DNA from: an uncultured Lachnospiraceae bacterium
Lineage (GTDB): Bacteria > Bacillota > Clostridia > Lachnospirales > Lachnospiraceae
Direction: 5' to 3'
DNA length: 64,000 nucleotides
Assembly: GCA_902787715.1 (NCBI GenBank)
Contig: CADAHQ010000002.1
Coordinates: forward strand, 62,001-126,000
Shown here: positions 35,517-43,571 of the stretch, piece after piece
Position numbering within the stretch: the stretch's first letter is position 1
Layout of the letters: each line of letters opens with the position of its first letter
Translations under genes and position numbers: made by a program
Notes under the pieces: generated by a model
Database searches by the model: none
Seen by the model: the letters and a program-made list of their open reading frames with translations, nothing else
What the model was told of the DNA's origin: nothing

Positions 35517-35613
35517 TGTGGGACAATCTGCGGGGCATTCTGCGGGACAATCTGCGGGGGCGTCCTGTGGGACGCTCTGCGGGGCATTCTATGGGTCATT
35601 CTGTGGGACATAG
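35517..35613 (+). repeat. 12-bp tandem repeats, eight copies
   Basis: Eight units of consensus TGYGGGRCAWTC run head to tail with one single-base insertion. A short run of AAGTCT-type repeats comes just before them (from about 35419). Part of a 770-base repeat-only region. Confidence 0.9.
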
Positions 35614-35693
35614 CAGGTTCTTGCGGCTTCTGACGCATCATTTTTGGCCTTTTTCCGACGAACTCAATTCAAATCAAAGAAAACTTCAAAAAC

Positions 35694-35957
35694 CATTGTA
35701 AGTTGCCCTTGTTTCAAATGCCGCTATCAAGTTGAAATCCGGAGTTTACAATGGTATCCGCCAATTCTACGAAAAAACATTGAAAGAAGCTCTCTTGCTT
35801 ATCTGTCTGCTTTGATAGCAACAGGTAGAGTTTCAATGGGAATCATCAAAAACTTGAAAAAACATTGAAAGGCATCAAAATCGCCCTCGATAGACAGCAT
35901 AATCAGGAGATGGCTTTCAATGGAAATCAAACAAAAATCCCAAAAACATTGAAAAGT
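35694..35957 (+). repeat. 84-bp array of inverted-repeat units
   Basis: CATTGWAA-type arms begin at 35694, 35778, 35863 and 35947 (steps 84, 85, 84). The first three have a reverse-complement arm 45-50 bases later: CATTGTAA with TTACAATG, then CATTGAAA with TTTCAATG twice, so the first unit carries a compensating change. Between arms the sequence differs in every unit, with A-rich joints between units. Confidence 0.85.
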
Positions 35958-36012
35958 GGACGAAAACGGAGCTTTGGACCAGAGAAAACAAGGTATTCGG
36001 CACCGTCCACAG

Positions 36013-36172
36013 GGGCATCATGCCTATACCATCAGGAAACTCGGCATCCTGCCGGTGAAATCAGGAAATCTGAGCATCCTGCCGGTGAAATCAGGAAATC
36101 TGGGCATCCTGCCGGTGAAATCAGGATATCTGAGCATCTTGCCGGTGAAACCAGGAACCCTGAGCATCCGAA
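36013..36172 (+). repeat. 30-bp tandem repeats, about five copies
   Basis: GCATCCTGCCGGTGAAATCA-type units repeat every 30 bases, ending at about 36172 just before the nuclease-like gene. The period is a multiple of three, so several frames stay open across it; a product of 10-residue repeats is possible but I see no good ribosome site. Confidence 0.9.
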
Positions 36173-36238
36173 TATCAATATAAGCAACATGAAAGAAACA
36201 TAAGAATCAAAACCGGAAATATAGGGAGGGTATACGTT

Positions 36239-37042
36239 ATGAACGATAATATTACCAGGGCTCTTGAGAGAGCAATTTCAGAAACTTCAAAAATGCTCCA
36301 AAAGATTGTCAGAGATTCCAAAAGGATGCCTGAAGGACATTTGGAAGTAAGTTTGGCAAGGGGAAAGTACCTACAGTGCTATGCTGTGGAAAAGAAGCAC
36401 GGAAAGCTACAGAAGAATTACATATCGGTGAAGGAAAGAAAAATTGCGGAGCAGCTTGCGCAGAAAGCATATCTCGGAAAAGCAAAGAAAGCGTTAATCA
36501 GACGCAAACAGGTGCTGGAAAAGGCTTGCCTCACGCTGCGTGAAACCGACCTGAAGCAAGTTTACGACCGCGAATCCCCGGAGCGCAGGAAGCTTATCAC
36601 ACCTCTTGTTTCCACGGATGAGCAGTACATTGAACAGTGGTATGAGGAACACAAGGGAGGGCAAAACTCGTTCGCGAAGACGACGGCGTACACAACTGTC
36701 AAAGGTGAGACCGTTCGCTCCAAATCCGAAAAGATGATTGCCGACGCATACCATGCGGCCGGGGTACCGTATGTTTATGAACCGACCGTGATGTTGTCGA
36801 ACGGAAAGACAAAGTATCCGGACTTTGCGGTGCTGAACGTGAGACTTCGCAAGACTATGTACCATGAACATTTCGGGATGATGGATGACGATGAATACCG
36901 ACAGAATGCCATGTTGAAGATACGGGAATACAATAAAAACGGGTACCCGATAGGAGACTGTCTGTTGTGTACCTTTGAAGGAGAGAACATCCCGTTTGAT
37001 CAGGATGAGTTGAATGAGCTGATTCGCGTCTTTCTTTTGTGA
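36239..37042 (+). CDS. PD-(D/E)XK-like nuclease of unknown role
   Basis: 267 residues from ATG 36239, with AGGGAGG upstream. The N-terminal 130 residues are helical and basic. The C-terminal half shows restriction-endonuclease-like landmarks: VRSKSEKMIADAY (about 160), YPDF (about 190) and YHEHFGMMDD (about 205-215), spaced like the catalytic E, D and E/K residues of that superfamily. The gene follows a 770-base tract of tandem repeats and its AT content is higher than that of the flanking core genes, which suggests an accessory module. The precise family is unnamed to me, and enzymatic activity is only inferred. Confidence 0.72.
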   Translation: MNDNITRALERAISETSKMLQKIVRDSKRMPEGHLEVSLARGKYLQCYAVEKKHGKLQKNYISVKERKIAEQLAQKAYLGKAKKALIRRKQVLEKACLTLRETDLKQVYDRESPERRKLITPLVSTDEQYIEQWYEEHKGGQNSFAKTTAYTTVKGETVRSKSEKMIADAYHAAGVPYVYEPTVMLSNGKTKYPDFAVLNVRLRKTMYHEHFGMMDDDEYRQNAMLKIREYNKNGYPIGDCLLCTFEGENIPFDQDELNELIRVFLL

Positions 37043-37150
37043 TTCGACCTGCGAGAACCGTGTCAAAGGGGGTTGGATTCCCTACCTGACAGCAGGAAAA
37101 TAACCAAGCCTTTGGACAGGCAAACATTCCTGCTTCAGGCAAGAAAAGTC

Positions 37151-37179
37151 TTTATCTTTTCCCTGCTTTCTGGTATAAT
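37151..37179 (+). promoter_or_regulatory. Extended -10 promoter of the amidase gene
   Basis: TGGTATAAT with a weak -35 (TTTATC) 17 bases upstream, about 67 bases before the ATG. Confidence 0.6.
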
Positions 37180-37245
37180 GACGATTGCGCTTGCGTGTGT
37201 TTTCGGAATCGGAAACAAAATGATGAAACGGATTGTGTGGGAAAA

Positions 37246-38292
37246 ATGAGACGGAAGGATGCGAAAAAAGGAATGACAAAAGGCGGAAGAATTGCAGCGG
37301 CATTCGTATGCTTGCTGGCGGTTTTTCTTATGCTGGCTGCCTGCGGCGACAAGCCGGATTCCAAAGAGAACAACCGGCTGCTTGAGGGAGAGCATGAGGT
37401 GCGGACCGCGACCGCGACGCCGACTGGGGAAGGAGAACTCACCCCCACGACAGATGTTGCGCCGACCGGGGAACCGACGGCCGTTCCCACAACAGCAGGG
37501 ACCGCGACGCCGACGATAACCGCGGTACCGACACCGACGCAGGAGGCAACGAAGACGCCTACGCCGACACAGGCAACGACAGCAACTCCGGCAGCCACCG
37601 CGACGCCGACACCGACACCGGCAGCCACTGCGACGCCGACGCCCTCCGGCGGCCAGGCGGGAAGCGGACGGCTGGTGGTGATTGACGCGGGACACCAGCG
37701 CAAAGGGAATAACGAGAAGGAGCCCGACGGGCCGAATTCGACCACGTTGAAGGCAAAGGTGACATCCGGGGCGACGGGGCATTTTACGAAGATTCCGGAG
37801 TATGAATTGAATCTGATTGTGGCGAAGAAGCTGCAGGCGATTTTGCTTGCGCGCGGCTACCGGGTTATCATGGTGCGCGAGACCCACGATGTGGATCTGA
37901 GCAACAGCGAGCGGGCGGAGATTGCGAACAAGGCCGGCGCGGATGTGTTCATCCGCATTCATGCCAATGCCAACGATGACAGCTCGGTGAACGGCGCCGA
38001 GACGCTTTGCCAGACGAAGAACAACCCGTATAACAGCAACCTTTACGCGCAGAGCCGGAAGCTTTCCGAGAAGGTGCTGGACGCGCTATGCGCGGAGTGC
38101 GGTTGCAAGAAGCGCCGCGTGGTTGAGACCGATACCATGAGCGGCATCAACTGGTGCAAAGTGCCGGTTACCATCGTGGAGATGGGCTTCCTTTCCAATG
38201 AGAAAGAAGACCGGCTGATGGCAACGGAGGAGTACCGCGACAAGCTGGCGAAGGGAATCGCCGATGGAATCGACGCGTATTTCGCGGAGTAA
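37246..38292 (+). CDS. N-acetylmuramoyl-L-alanine amidase lipoprotein (Amidase_3)
   Basis: 348 residues from the ATG at 37246; an alternative start lies at 37273. Lipobox LAAC at about residues 24-27; a Thr/Pro/Ala linker spans about 55-140. The Amidase_3 domain has the zinc ligands His150 (DAGH) and His239 (RIHAN), the acidic ligand in the PEYELNL segment, and the catalytic Glu312 in VEMGF. It cleaves the amide between MurNAc and the stem peptide. Anchored outside the membrane, it likely acts in cell separation or turnover. The stop lies within a 36-bp tandem repeat that copies its last codons. Confidence 0.94.
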   Translation: MRRKDAKKGMTKGGRIAAAFVCLLAVFLMLAACGDKPDSKENNRLLEGEHEVRTATATPTGEGELTPTTDVAPTGEPTAVPTTAGTATPTITAVPTPTQEATKTPTPTQATTATPAATATPTPTPAATATPTPSGGQAGSGRLVVIDAGHQRKGNNEKEPDGPNSTTLKAKVTSGATGHFTKIPEYELNLIVAKKLQAILLARGYRVIMVRETHDVDLSNSERAEIANKAGADVFIRIHANANDDSSVNGAETLCQTKNNPYNSNLYAQSRKLSEKVLDALCAECGCKKRRVVETDTMSGINWCKVPVTIVEMGFLSNEKEDRLMATEEYRDKLAKGIADGIDAYFAE

Positions 38293-38440
38293 AAGCTTGC
38301 GTGACCGACGATTTTCGCAGCGGGGTAAAAGCTTGCGGGACCGACGCTTTCGCGGCGGGGTAAAAGCTTGCGTGACCGACATTTTTCGCGGCGGGGTAAA
38401 AAGCATGCGGGACCGACGATTTTCGCAGCGGAGTTAAAGC
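38286..38440 (+). repeat. 36-bp tandem repeats echoing the amidase 3' end
   Basis: About four and a half units begin at 38289, 38325, 38360, 38396 and 38433. Each carries TTC GCR G(C/A)G .. TAA like the gene's own last codons (TTC GCG GAG TAA) followed by AAGCTTGCGTGACCGACG. The fifth copy has lost its stop (GAG TTA A). Confidence 0.88.
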
Positions 38441-38475
38441 CGGCGGGGACAGGCCGGAAACAAGGGAGAAGAATC

Positions 38476-38943
38476 ATGGCGGACTATATTAAAGAACTGC
38501 GAAGTCTAATCGGCCACCGGCCGATTATTCACGGCGCAGGCAGCATAATCATAGAGAACGAGCGGGGCGAAGTGCTGCTCGGAAAGCGGACGGACAACCA
38601 CCTCTGGGGATACTCGGGCGGCGGAATGGAAATCGGTGAGTCGGTGGAGGAATGCGCCCGCCGCGAGCTTTCGGAGGAGATGGGCATCGAGGCGGACGAG
38701 CTCGAGCTCTTCATGATTAATTCAGGCCCGGAGTCGCACATTGTGTATCCGAACGGTGATGAGGTTTACTACCTGGAAGTCATATTCCGGTGTCGCAAAT
38801 ACCACGGCGAGCTTAGGCCGCAGCCGGAGGAGCTTGAGGAGGTGCGGTTCTTTGCGCCTGAGGAAATTAAGCTTGAGATGATTTCCCCGCCGATCCGGCC
38901 GGTGTTCCGCAAGTATCTGCAGGAGGTCGCGAACCGTCGGTAA
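38476..38943 (+). CDS. NUDIX hydrolase
   Basis: 155 residues from the ATG at 38476 (AAGGGAGAAG upstream); 36 in-frame codons before it run through the repeat. The NUDIX box GGGMEIGESVEECARRELSEEMGI is written here in parts: G-G-M-E-I-G, REL, EEMG, at about residues 57-80. It hydrolyses a nucleoside diphosphate linked to some group X; which is unknown. It lies between the amidase and a second NUDIX gene, each separated by short tandem repeats. Confidence 0.9.
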   Translation: MADYIKELRSLIGHRPIIHGAGSIIIENERGEVLLGKRTDNHLWGYSGGGMEIGESVEECARRELSEEMGIEADELELFMINSGPESHIVYPNGDEVYYLEVIFRCRKYHGELRPQPEELEEVRFFAPEEIKLEMISPPIRPVFRKYLQEVANRR

Positions 38944-39017
38944 CGGAGCGCGGCCGCGAGTAACAGGGGTAGCGAACCGCCGGTAACAGAACCGCCGGTA
39001 ACAGAACCGCCGGCGCC
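38926..39017 (+). repeat. 15-bp tandem repeats echoing the NUDIX 3' end
   Basis: The gene ends GCG AAC CGT CGG TAA. Downstream, GCG AAC CGC CGG TAA recurs at about 38972, then CAG AAC CGC CGG TAA at 38987 and a broken copy at 39002. The extra stops are at 38984 and 38999. Confidence 0.85.
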
Positions 39018-39048
39018 GGTCGCAACAGTGCGGGGGAGGCAGGAAAGC

Positions 39049-39576
39049 ATGAGAGAATTGTTTCGGATGGACCGGATGAATTATAATCCCGAGGGGAAGA
39101 TTTATACGCGCCCGTCGGCGAGGGGGATTGTTGTGAAGGATGGGAAGGTGCTCCTCAACCATGTCGACAGGTTCGACAACTACGAGTTCCCCGGCGGCGG
39201 AATCGAGCCGAATGAAACGCCGGAGCAGGCCATGATTCGCGAGGTCTTAGAGGAGACCGGCCGGGTGGTGATTCCGGAATCCGTGAGGGAGTTCGGCGTG
39301 GTCGTCCGCAGACAGCGGGACAGCATGGACCCGGACGGAATCTTTGAGCAGCGAAACTACTATTATTTCTGCGATGTCACGGATGAGATCAGGCCGCGAA
39401 AGCCCGATGAGCACGAGGTGAAGGAGGGCGCGAAGCCCGTTTGGGTGGAGGACCTTACGGAGCCCATTCGGTGCAACGAAAAGGCGTTTGCGAGCATCGG
39501 GGAGGCATTTCTCGAGCGGGAAATGCGGGTGATGGCCATGGTGGCGGAACTTCTCCGCGGCAAATCCCCCGTTTGA
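39049..39576 (+). CDS. NUDIX hydrolase
   Basis: 175 residues from the ATG at 39049 (AGGAAAG upstream). The NUDIX box is at about residues 47-72 (GGGIEPNETP, REVLEETG). It differs from the neighbouring NUDIX protein, sharing only the box, and has an extended C-terminal part with KPVWVEDL. Substrate unknown. The preceding intergenic space is a repeat tract, not shared coding sequence. Confidence 0.9.
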   Translation: MRELFRMDRMNYNPEGKIYTRPSARGIVVKDGKVLLNHVDRFDNYEFPGGGIEPNETPEQAMIREVLEETGRVVIPESVREFGVVVRRQRDSMDPDGIFEQRNYYYFCDVTDEIRPRKPDEHEVKEGAKPVWVEDLTEPIRCNEKAFASIGEAFLEREMRVMAMVAELLRGKSPV

Positions 39577-39686
39577 CTTGAAAAAAAGCGGAAAATGTGA
39601 GATGATAAAGGGCACAGATGTGCGACCGGAGAGGGGCGCGGAAACGGCGGTCCGCTGCGGGAAAAAGGAAAAGGAAGGTATACGGG

Positions 39687-41252
39687 ATGGACAACAGGAC
39701 AATCTTGGCGGAAGGCAAGGCGGTATTGGGAATTGAATTCGGTTCGACGCGAATCAAGGCGGTGGTGAGCGATGCGAAGGGCAACGTGCTGGCGCAGGGC
39801 GGCCACGGCTGGGAGAACCGTTATGAGAACGGTGTCTGGACATATACGGAGCAGGATATCCGCGGCGGGCTGCAGGCGTGCTATGCGGATCTGCGGGCCA
39901 ACGTGAAGGCCGAGTACGGCATCGAAATTACGAAATTTGCGGCCATCGGTATCTCGGCAATGATGCACGGATATCTGGCGTTTAACAAGACGGGACGACT
40001 TTTAGCGCCGTTCCGCACCTGGCGCAACACCATCACCGGTGAGGCGGCAGAGGAATTGACGAAAGTGTTCAATTATAATATCCCTCAGAGATGGAGCATC
40101 GCGCACCTGTATCAGGCGATGCTGAACGGGGAAGAGCATGTGAAGGACATCGTGTTCTTTACGACGCTCGCGGGCTGGGTACACCGCTGGATGACCGGCG
40201 AGAAGGTTTTAGGCGTCGGCGATGCCTCGGGAATGTTCCCGATTGACCCGAAGACCGGCGACTACGACGCGGCCATGCTTGCGAAGTTTGACGACCTTCC
40301 GCTCGCGCGGCAAATGCCCTGGAAACTCAGCGACATCCTGCCGAAGGTGCTCGCCGCCGGCGATTGTGCGGGTAAGCTCACGGCCTGCGGCGCGAAGCTT
40401 CTGGACCCGAGCGGCAATCTGCAGCCGGGAATCCCGTTCTGTCCGCCCGAGGGCGATGCGGGTACCGGTATGGTTGCCACCAACAGTGTCGGCAAGAGAA
40501 CCGGAAACATCTCTGCCGGAACCAGTGTATTTGCCATGGTTGTTTTGGAGAAGGAGCTTTCGAAGGTATATCCCGAGATCGACCTTGTGACGACGCCGGA
40601 CGGTGCTCTGGTCGGCATGGTTCACTGCAACAACTGCACGTCCGATATCAACGCCTGGGTGAAGCTGTTTGCGGAAGTCGGCGAGAAGATGGGCGTGACG
40701 TTTGATATGGGCGAGCTGTTCACGAAGATGTACGGCATTGCGCTGGAGGGCGAGCCGGACTGCGGCGGACTGCTCTCGTACAACTTCCTCTCCGGCGAGC
40801 CGGTTGTGGGAGCTGCGGACAGCAGACTTGAGGTAAAGCGCACGGCGGAGAGCCGCTTTACGCTTGCGAATTTTATGCGGATGCACCTGTGCTCGGCACT
40901 GGGCGCATTGAAGGTAGGCCTTGACCTGATGCTCAAGGAAGAGGGCGTGAAGGTCGACCGGATGCTCGGCCACGGCGGATATTTCAAGACGCCGCTTGCC
41001 GGACAGAAGATTGCCGCGGCCATGGTCGGCGCACCCGTGTCCGTGATGGAGACGGCAGGCGAGGGCGGCGCCTGGGGAATCGCGGTTCTGGCGCAGTACA
41101 CGGTGGCAAAGCTTGCCGGTTCCGCACAGACGCTGCAGCAGTTCCTTGACAGTGAGATCTTCGCGTCGATGAAGGCGACCACGATCGCACCCGATGCAGC
41201 GGATGTCGCAGGCTGCGAAGAATTCATGAAGAACTTCCGCGCAGGTCTGTAG
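39687..41252 (+). CDS. FGGY-family carbohydrate kinase, xylulokinase-like
   Basis: 521 residues from the ATG at 39687 (AAGGAAGG upstream). The N-terminal phosphate motif GIEFGSTRIKAVV (about 13-25) and the FGGY C-terminal region with GHGGYFKTP and ETAGEGGAWG (about 445-480) are present. The ATP-binding GTSVFAMV segment is at about 270-277. It phosphorylates a pentulose or hexulose; xylulose is likely but not certain, since ribulo-, rhamnulo- and other kinases share the fold. No isomerase gene lies beside it. Confidence 0.88.
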   Translation: MDNRTILAEGKAVLGIEFGSTRIKAVVSDAKGNVLAQGGHGWENRYENGVWTYTEQDIRGGLQACYADLRANVKAEYGIEITKFAAIGISAMMHGYLAFNKTGRLLAPFRTWRNTITGEAAEELTKVFNYNIPQRWSIAHLYQAMLNGEEHVKDIVFFTTLAGWVHRWMTGEKVLGVGDASGMFPIDPKTGDYDAAMLAKFDDLPLARQMPWKLSDILPKVLAAGDCAGKLTACGAKLLDPSGNLQPGIPFCPPEGDAGTGMVATNSVGKRTGNISAGTSVFAMVVLEKELSKVYPEIDLVTTPDGALVGMVHCNNCTSDINAWVKLFAEVGEKMGVTFDMGELFTKMYGIALEGEPDCGGLLSYNFLSGEPVVGAADSRLEVKRTAESRFTLANFMRMHLCSALGALKVGLDLMLKEEGVKVDRMLGHGGYFKTPLAGQKIAAAMVGAPVSVMETAGEGGAWGIAVLAQYTVAKLAGSAQTLQQFLDSEIFASMKATTIAPDAADVAGCEEFMKNFRAGL

Positions 41253-41470
41253 GAGGATTTTGAGTGACCTTCGGAAAACGGGAAGCGCTTCTTCTGTCCG
41301 CCCGACGGAAAATTCGAAGGGACTGTGAAGAATCTGTGACGGATTTGTGAAGCATTGAAGAACGCAATTTCACAGTGTTTTGACAGAACCTTACAACCTC
41401 ACGGGGGGTCGAAATAGCACTATTTTGTGCAAAATGTCAAAAAAATGCTGGAATAAGTTGAATTTATTAC

Positions 41471-41498
41471 TTGACTTGACGGAAAAGAATGCTATAAT
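41471..41498 (+). promoter_or_regulatory. Promoter of the lipoprotein and sugar ABC region
   Basis: TTGACT and TATAAT with a 16-base spacer, about 107 bases upstream of the lipoprotein start; the 352 bases between the kinase and this gene hold no other feature I can support. Confidence 0.7.
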
Positions 41499-41604
41499 TT
41501 AGGTTGTAAGTTCCGTGTTGATGCGGGTGCATTTTGCGCTTGAAGCAACAGTGTTTCCGCGGGTTATGAAAAGCGGAGCGTACGGGAGAGAAAGGCGGAC
41601 GAAC

Positions 41605-42147
41605 ATGAACTGCAAAAAGATTCTCGCCTTACTTTGCATGATGACGGTCTTGGGCATTTTGCTGACAGGCTGCGGAAAGAAAGCGAAGGAACAATGGGCT
41701 TACATTCATGAGCCCGAGAAGCCGGCCCTCAGTTTTTACGAGGACGGATCCGCCGAGTTTAAAGATGTAAAGTATACGAGCTACGAAATCACCGATAAGT
41801 TGATCAAACTGACCGACAAAAAAGGAACGGTTTCGGAATTTGAATATTACGACGACGGAAATCAGCGTTATGTGTACGAAGGAATGAACTACAGGTACGC
41901 GGAGGGCGATGACAACACCCAGCTGGTTGGCGTCTGGATCAGCGGTGAATCGAGCTTCGAATTTACCAACAAGGGAACCTTCATGGAGGACGGAACCTTC
42001 CCGGGATATTACCGGGTGCAGGAGGACGGGAAGATTCTCCTGATTTACAACGATCCGTTTCCGGATACGGTTCTCAAGTATGAGCTCAAGGACGGCGGGC
42101 TGACAATCTACTATCCTTGGCCGATGACCAAGTTCGAGAAGAAGTAA
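41605..42147 (+). CDS. Lipoprotein, DUF5640-like
   Basis: 180 residues from the ATG at 41605 (AGAAAGG upstream). Lipobox LLTGC puts the lipid Cys at about residue 23. The mature part is beta-rich and lipocalin-like, with an NKGTF and a FPGYYRVQEDG repeat, matching the small DUF5640-like lipoproteins of Clostridia. Function unknown. It precedes the sugar ABC binding protein by 91 bases. Confidence 0.75.
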   Translation: MNCKKILALLCMMTVLGILLTGCGKKAKEQWAYIHEPEKPALSFYEDGSAEFKDVKYTSYEITDKLIKLTDKKGTVSEFEYYDDGNQRYVYEGMNYRYAEGDDNTQLVGVWISGESSFEFTNKGTFMEDGTFPGYYRVQEDGKILLIYNDPFPDTVLKYELKDGGLTIYYPWPMTKFEKK

Positions 42148-42238
42148 CTTCTCACACAAAACGATCGCAAGCGGCAACGCTTTCGATACATTCAGCGAAA
42201 GCTGAAAATCACTATTTATTCTTTCTAAGGAGGACGTC

Positions 42239-43489
42239 ATGAAAAAATTTCTTGCAACACTGCTGGCTATCGTGACAGTACTTTCTCTCTGTGCTTGTGG
42301 CAAGAAGGACGATGGCAAGATCACTCTTAAGATGTGGTGTATCGCAACTGAGAGCGATTCCAATCGTAAGTCTTACGAGAACGCGATTAAGGATATGGCT
42401 GCTAAGTATCCTGACATCACGCTCGAGTGGGAGGCAATTGAGAACGAGGCCTACAAGACCAAGATTAAGACCGCGGTAACCGGCGACAACATGCCTGATA
42501 TCTTCTTCACCTGGTCCTGCGCATTCCTTGGCGATTTCGTAAGCGCTGGTAAGGTATACTGCCTTGACGAAGCTTACAAGGATTTCGCTTCCAAGCTTCC
42601 GGAGAAGATGTGCAAGAACACGACTTACGACGGTAAGAAGTACGGCGTTCCGCTCACCATGAACATCGTTGGTCTTTTCGCTAACATGGAGCTTCTTAAG
42701 AAGGCCGGTTACGATGAGATCCCTGGCACCTATGAGGAATTCATTAAGTGCTGCGATGCTCTGAAGGCACAGGGAATCATTCCTTTCGGCTGCGCCGGCA
42801 AGGAGACCTGGTGTGTTACCGAGTACCTTGAGTCCGTAATCGAGAAGAGCTGCGGCGCTCAGGTTCTTGATGACATCTTCATGGGTAGAGCTTCTTGGGA
42901 CAATGCTGACGTAGCTAAGGCTGTCGACACGTTCCAGAGTATGGTAACGAAGGGTTACTTCGATCCGGACGGCGCCGCTCTCAAGAACGACGTTGTTAAG
43001 ACAAACTTCATGGCAGGCAAGTATGCGTTCTACATGAACGGTACTTGGAACTGCGCTGACTTCAGCAATGACGCGAACTTCAAGGATAAGGTTAAGGTTG
43101 CAGAGTTCCCTGTAATCAACGGTGACAAGGCTAAGCTTGGCCAGCTCATCGGCGGACCTTCCGATACCCTCGCTGTTGCTAAGTCTTCCAAGAATGCTGC
43201 AACGGCTGCTAAGTACACGTTCGAACTTGGCCAGCTCATCTGCAAGTACGGCTACCTTGATGGTTGCGGTCTCCCGGCTTGGACGGTTGACTACGATGCA
43301 TCTGCCGTTAATCCTCTTACCCAGTCTGTAGCTGAGATCGTCGCTAAGTCCGATTACATGGTACTCTTCGGCGATACCGCTATGTCTTCTGAGGATGCTG
43401 CGAAGTACCTCAAGGAAGTTGACTCCGTTTACAGCTGTGAGGTAGACGGTTCCAAGTTCGTCAGCGACCTGAAGGCTTCCATCAGATAA
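42239..43489 (+). CDS. Sugar ABC transporter substrate-binding lipoprotein
   Basis: 416 residues with AAGGAGG upstream. Lipobox LCAC at about residues 17-20; the remainder is a type 1 (MalE-like) binding protein with NMPDIFFTWS and an abundance of T-ending codons (GCT, GGT, AAG), consistent with high expression. It should deliver an oligosaccharide or sugar to the two permeases downstream. An intergenic hairpin (43515-43553) may set its higher level. No ATPase gene is present; the ATPase may be shared, such as MsmK, as is common in Firmicutes. Confidence 0.95.
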   Translation: MKKFLATLLAIVTVLSLCACGKKDDGKITLKMWCIATESDSNRKSYENAIKDMAAKYPDITLEWEAIENEAYKTKIKTAVTGDNMPDIFFTWSCAFLGDFVSAGKVYCLDEAYKDFASKLPEKMCKNTTYDGKKYGVPLTMNIVGLFANMELLKKAGYDEIPGTYEEFIKCCDALKAQGIIPFGCAGKETWCVTEYLESVIEKSCGAQVLDDIFMGRASWDNADVAKAVDTFQSMVTKGYFDPDGAALKNDVVKTNFMAGKYAFYMNGTWNCADFSNDANFKDKVKVAEFPVINGDKAKLGQLIGGPSDTLAVAKSSKNAATAAKYTFELGQLICKYGYLDGCGLPAWTVDYDASAVNPLTQSVAEIVAKSDYMVLFGDTAMSSEDAAKYLKEVDSVYSCEVDGSKFVSDLKASIR

Positions 43490-43514
43490 TTAGGCACTGA
43501 TTATTTGAGTAATT

Positions 43515-43553
43515 GATGTGGCCTTTCCCAGGTTCGGAGAGGCCACATCTTTG
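43515..43553 (+). terminator. Attenuator-like hairpin between binding protein and permeases
   Basis: A 10-bp stem GATGTGGCCT / AGGCCACATC with a 15-nt loop and TTTG tail lies 26 bases after the binding-protein stop. A partial terminator or RNA-stability element would give more binding protein than permease. Confidence 0.7.
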
Positions 43554-43571
43554 TTAAGGAAGGCAGAGTAC

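Noticed and set aside
35694..35957. CRISPR array
   Set aside because: The 42-base joint blocks are far too divergent, only three or four exist, and no cas gene is present anywhere in the window.
35865..36203. 112-residue protein with 10-residue repeats
   Set aside because: The 30-bp period keeps two frames open by itself; no ribosome site and no conserved N-terminal part.
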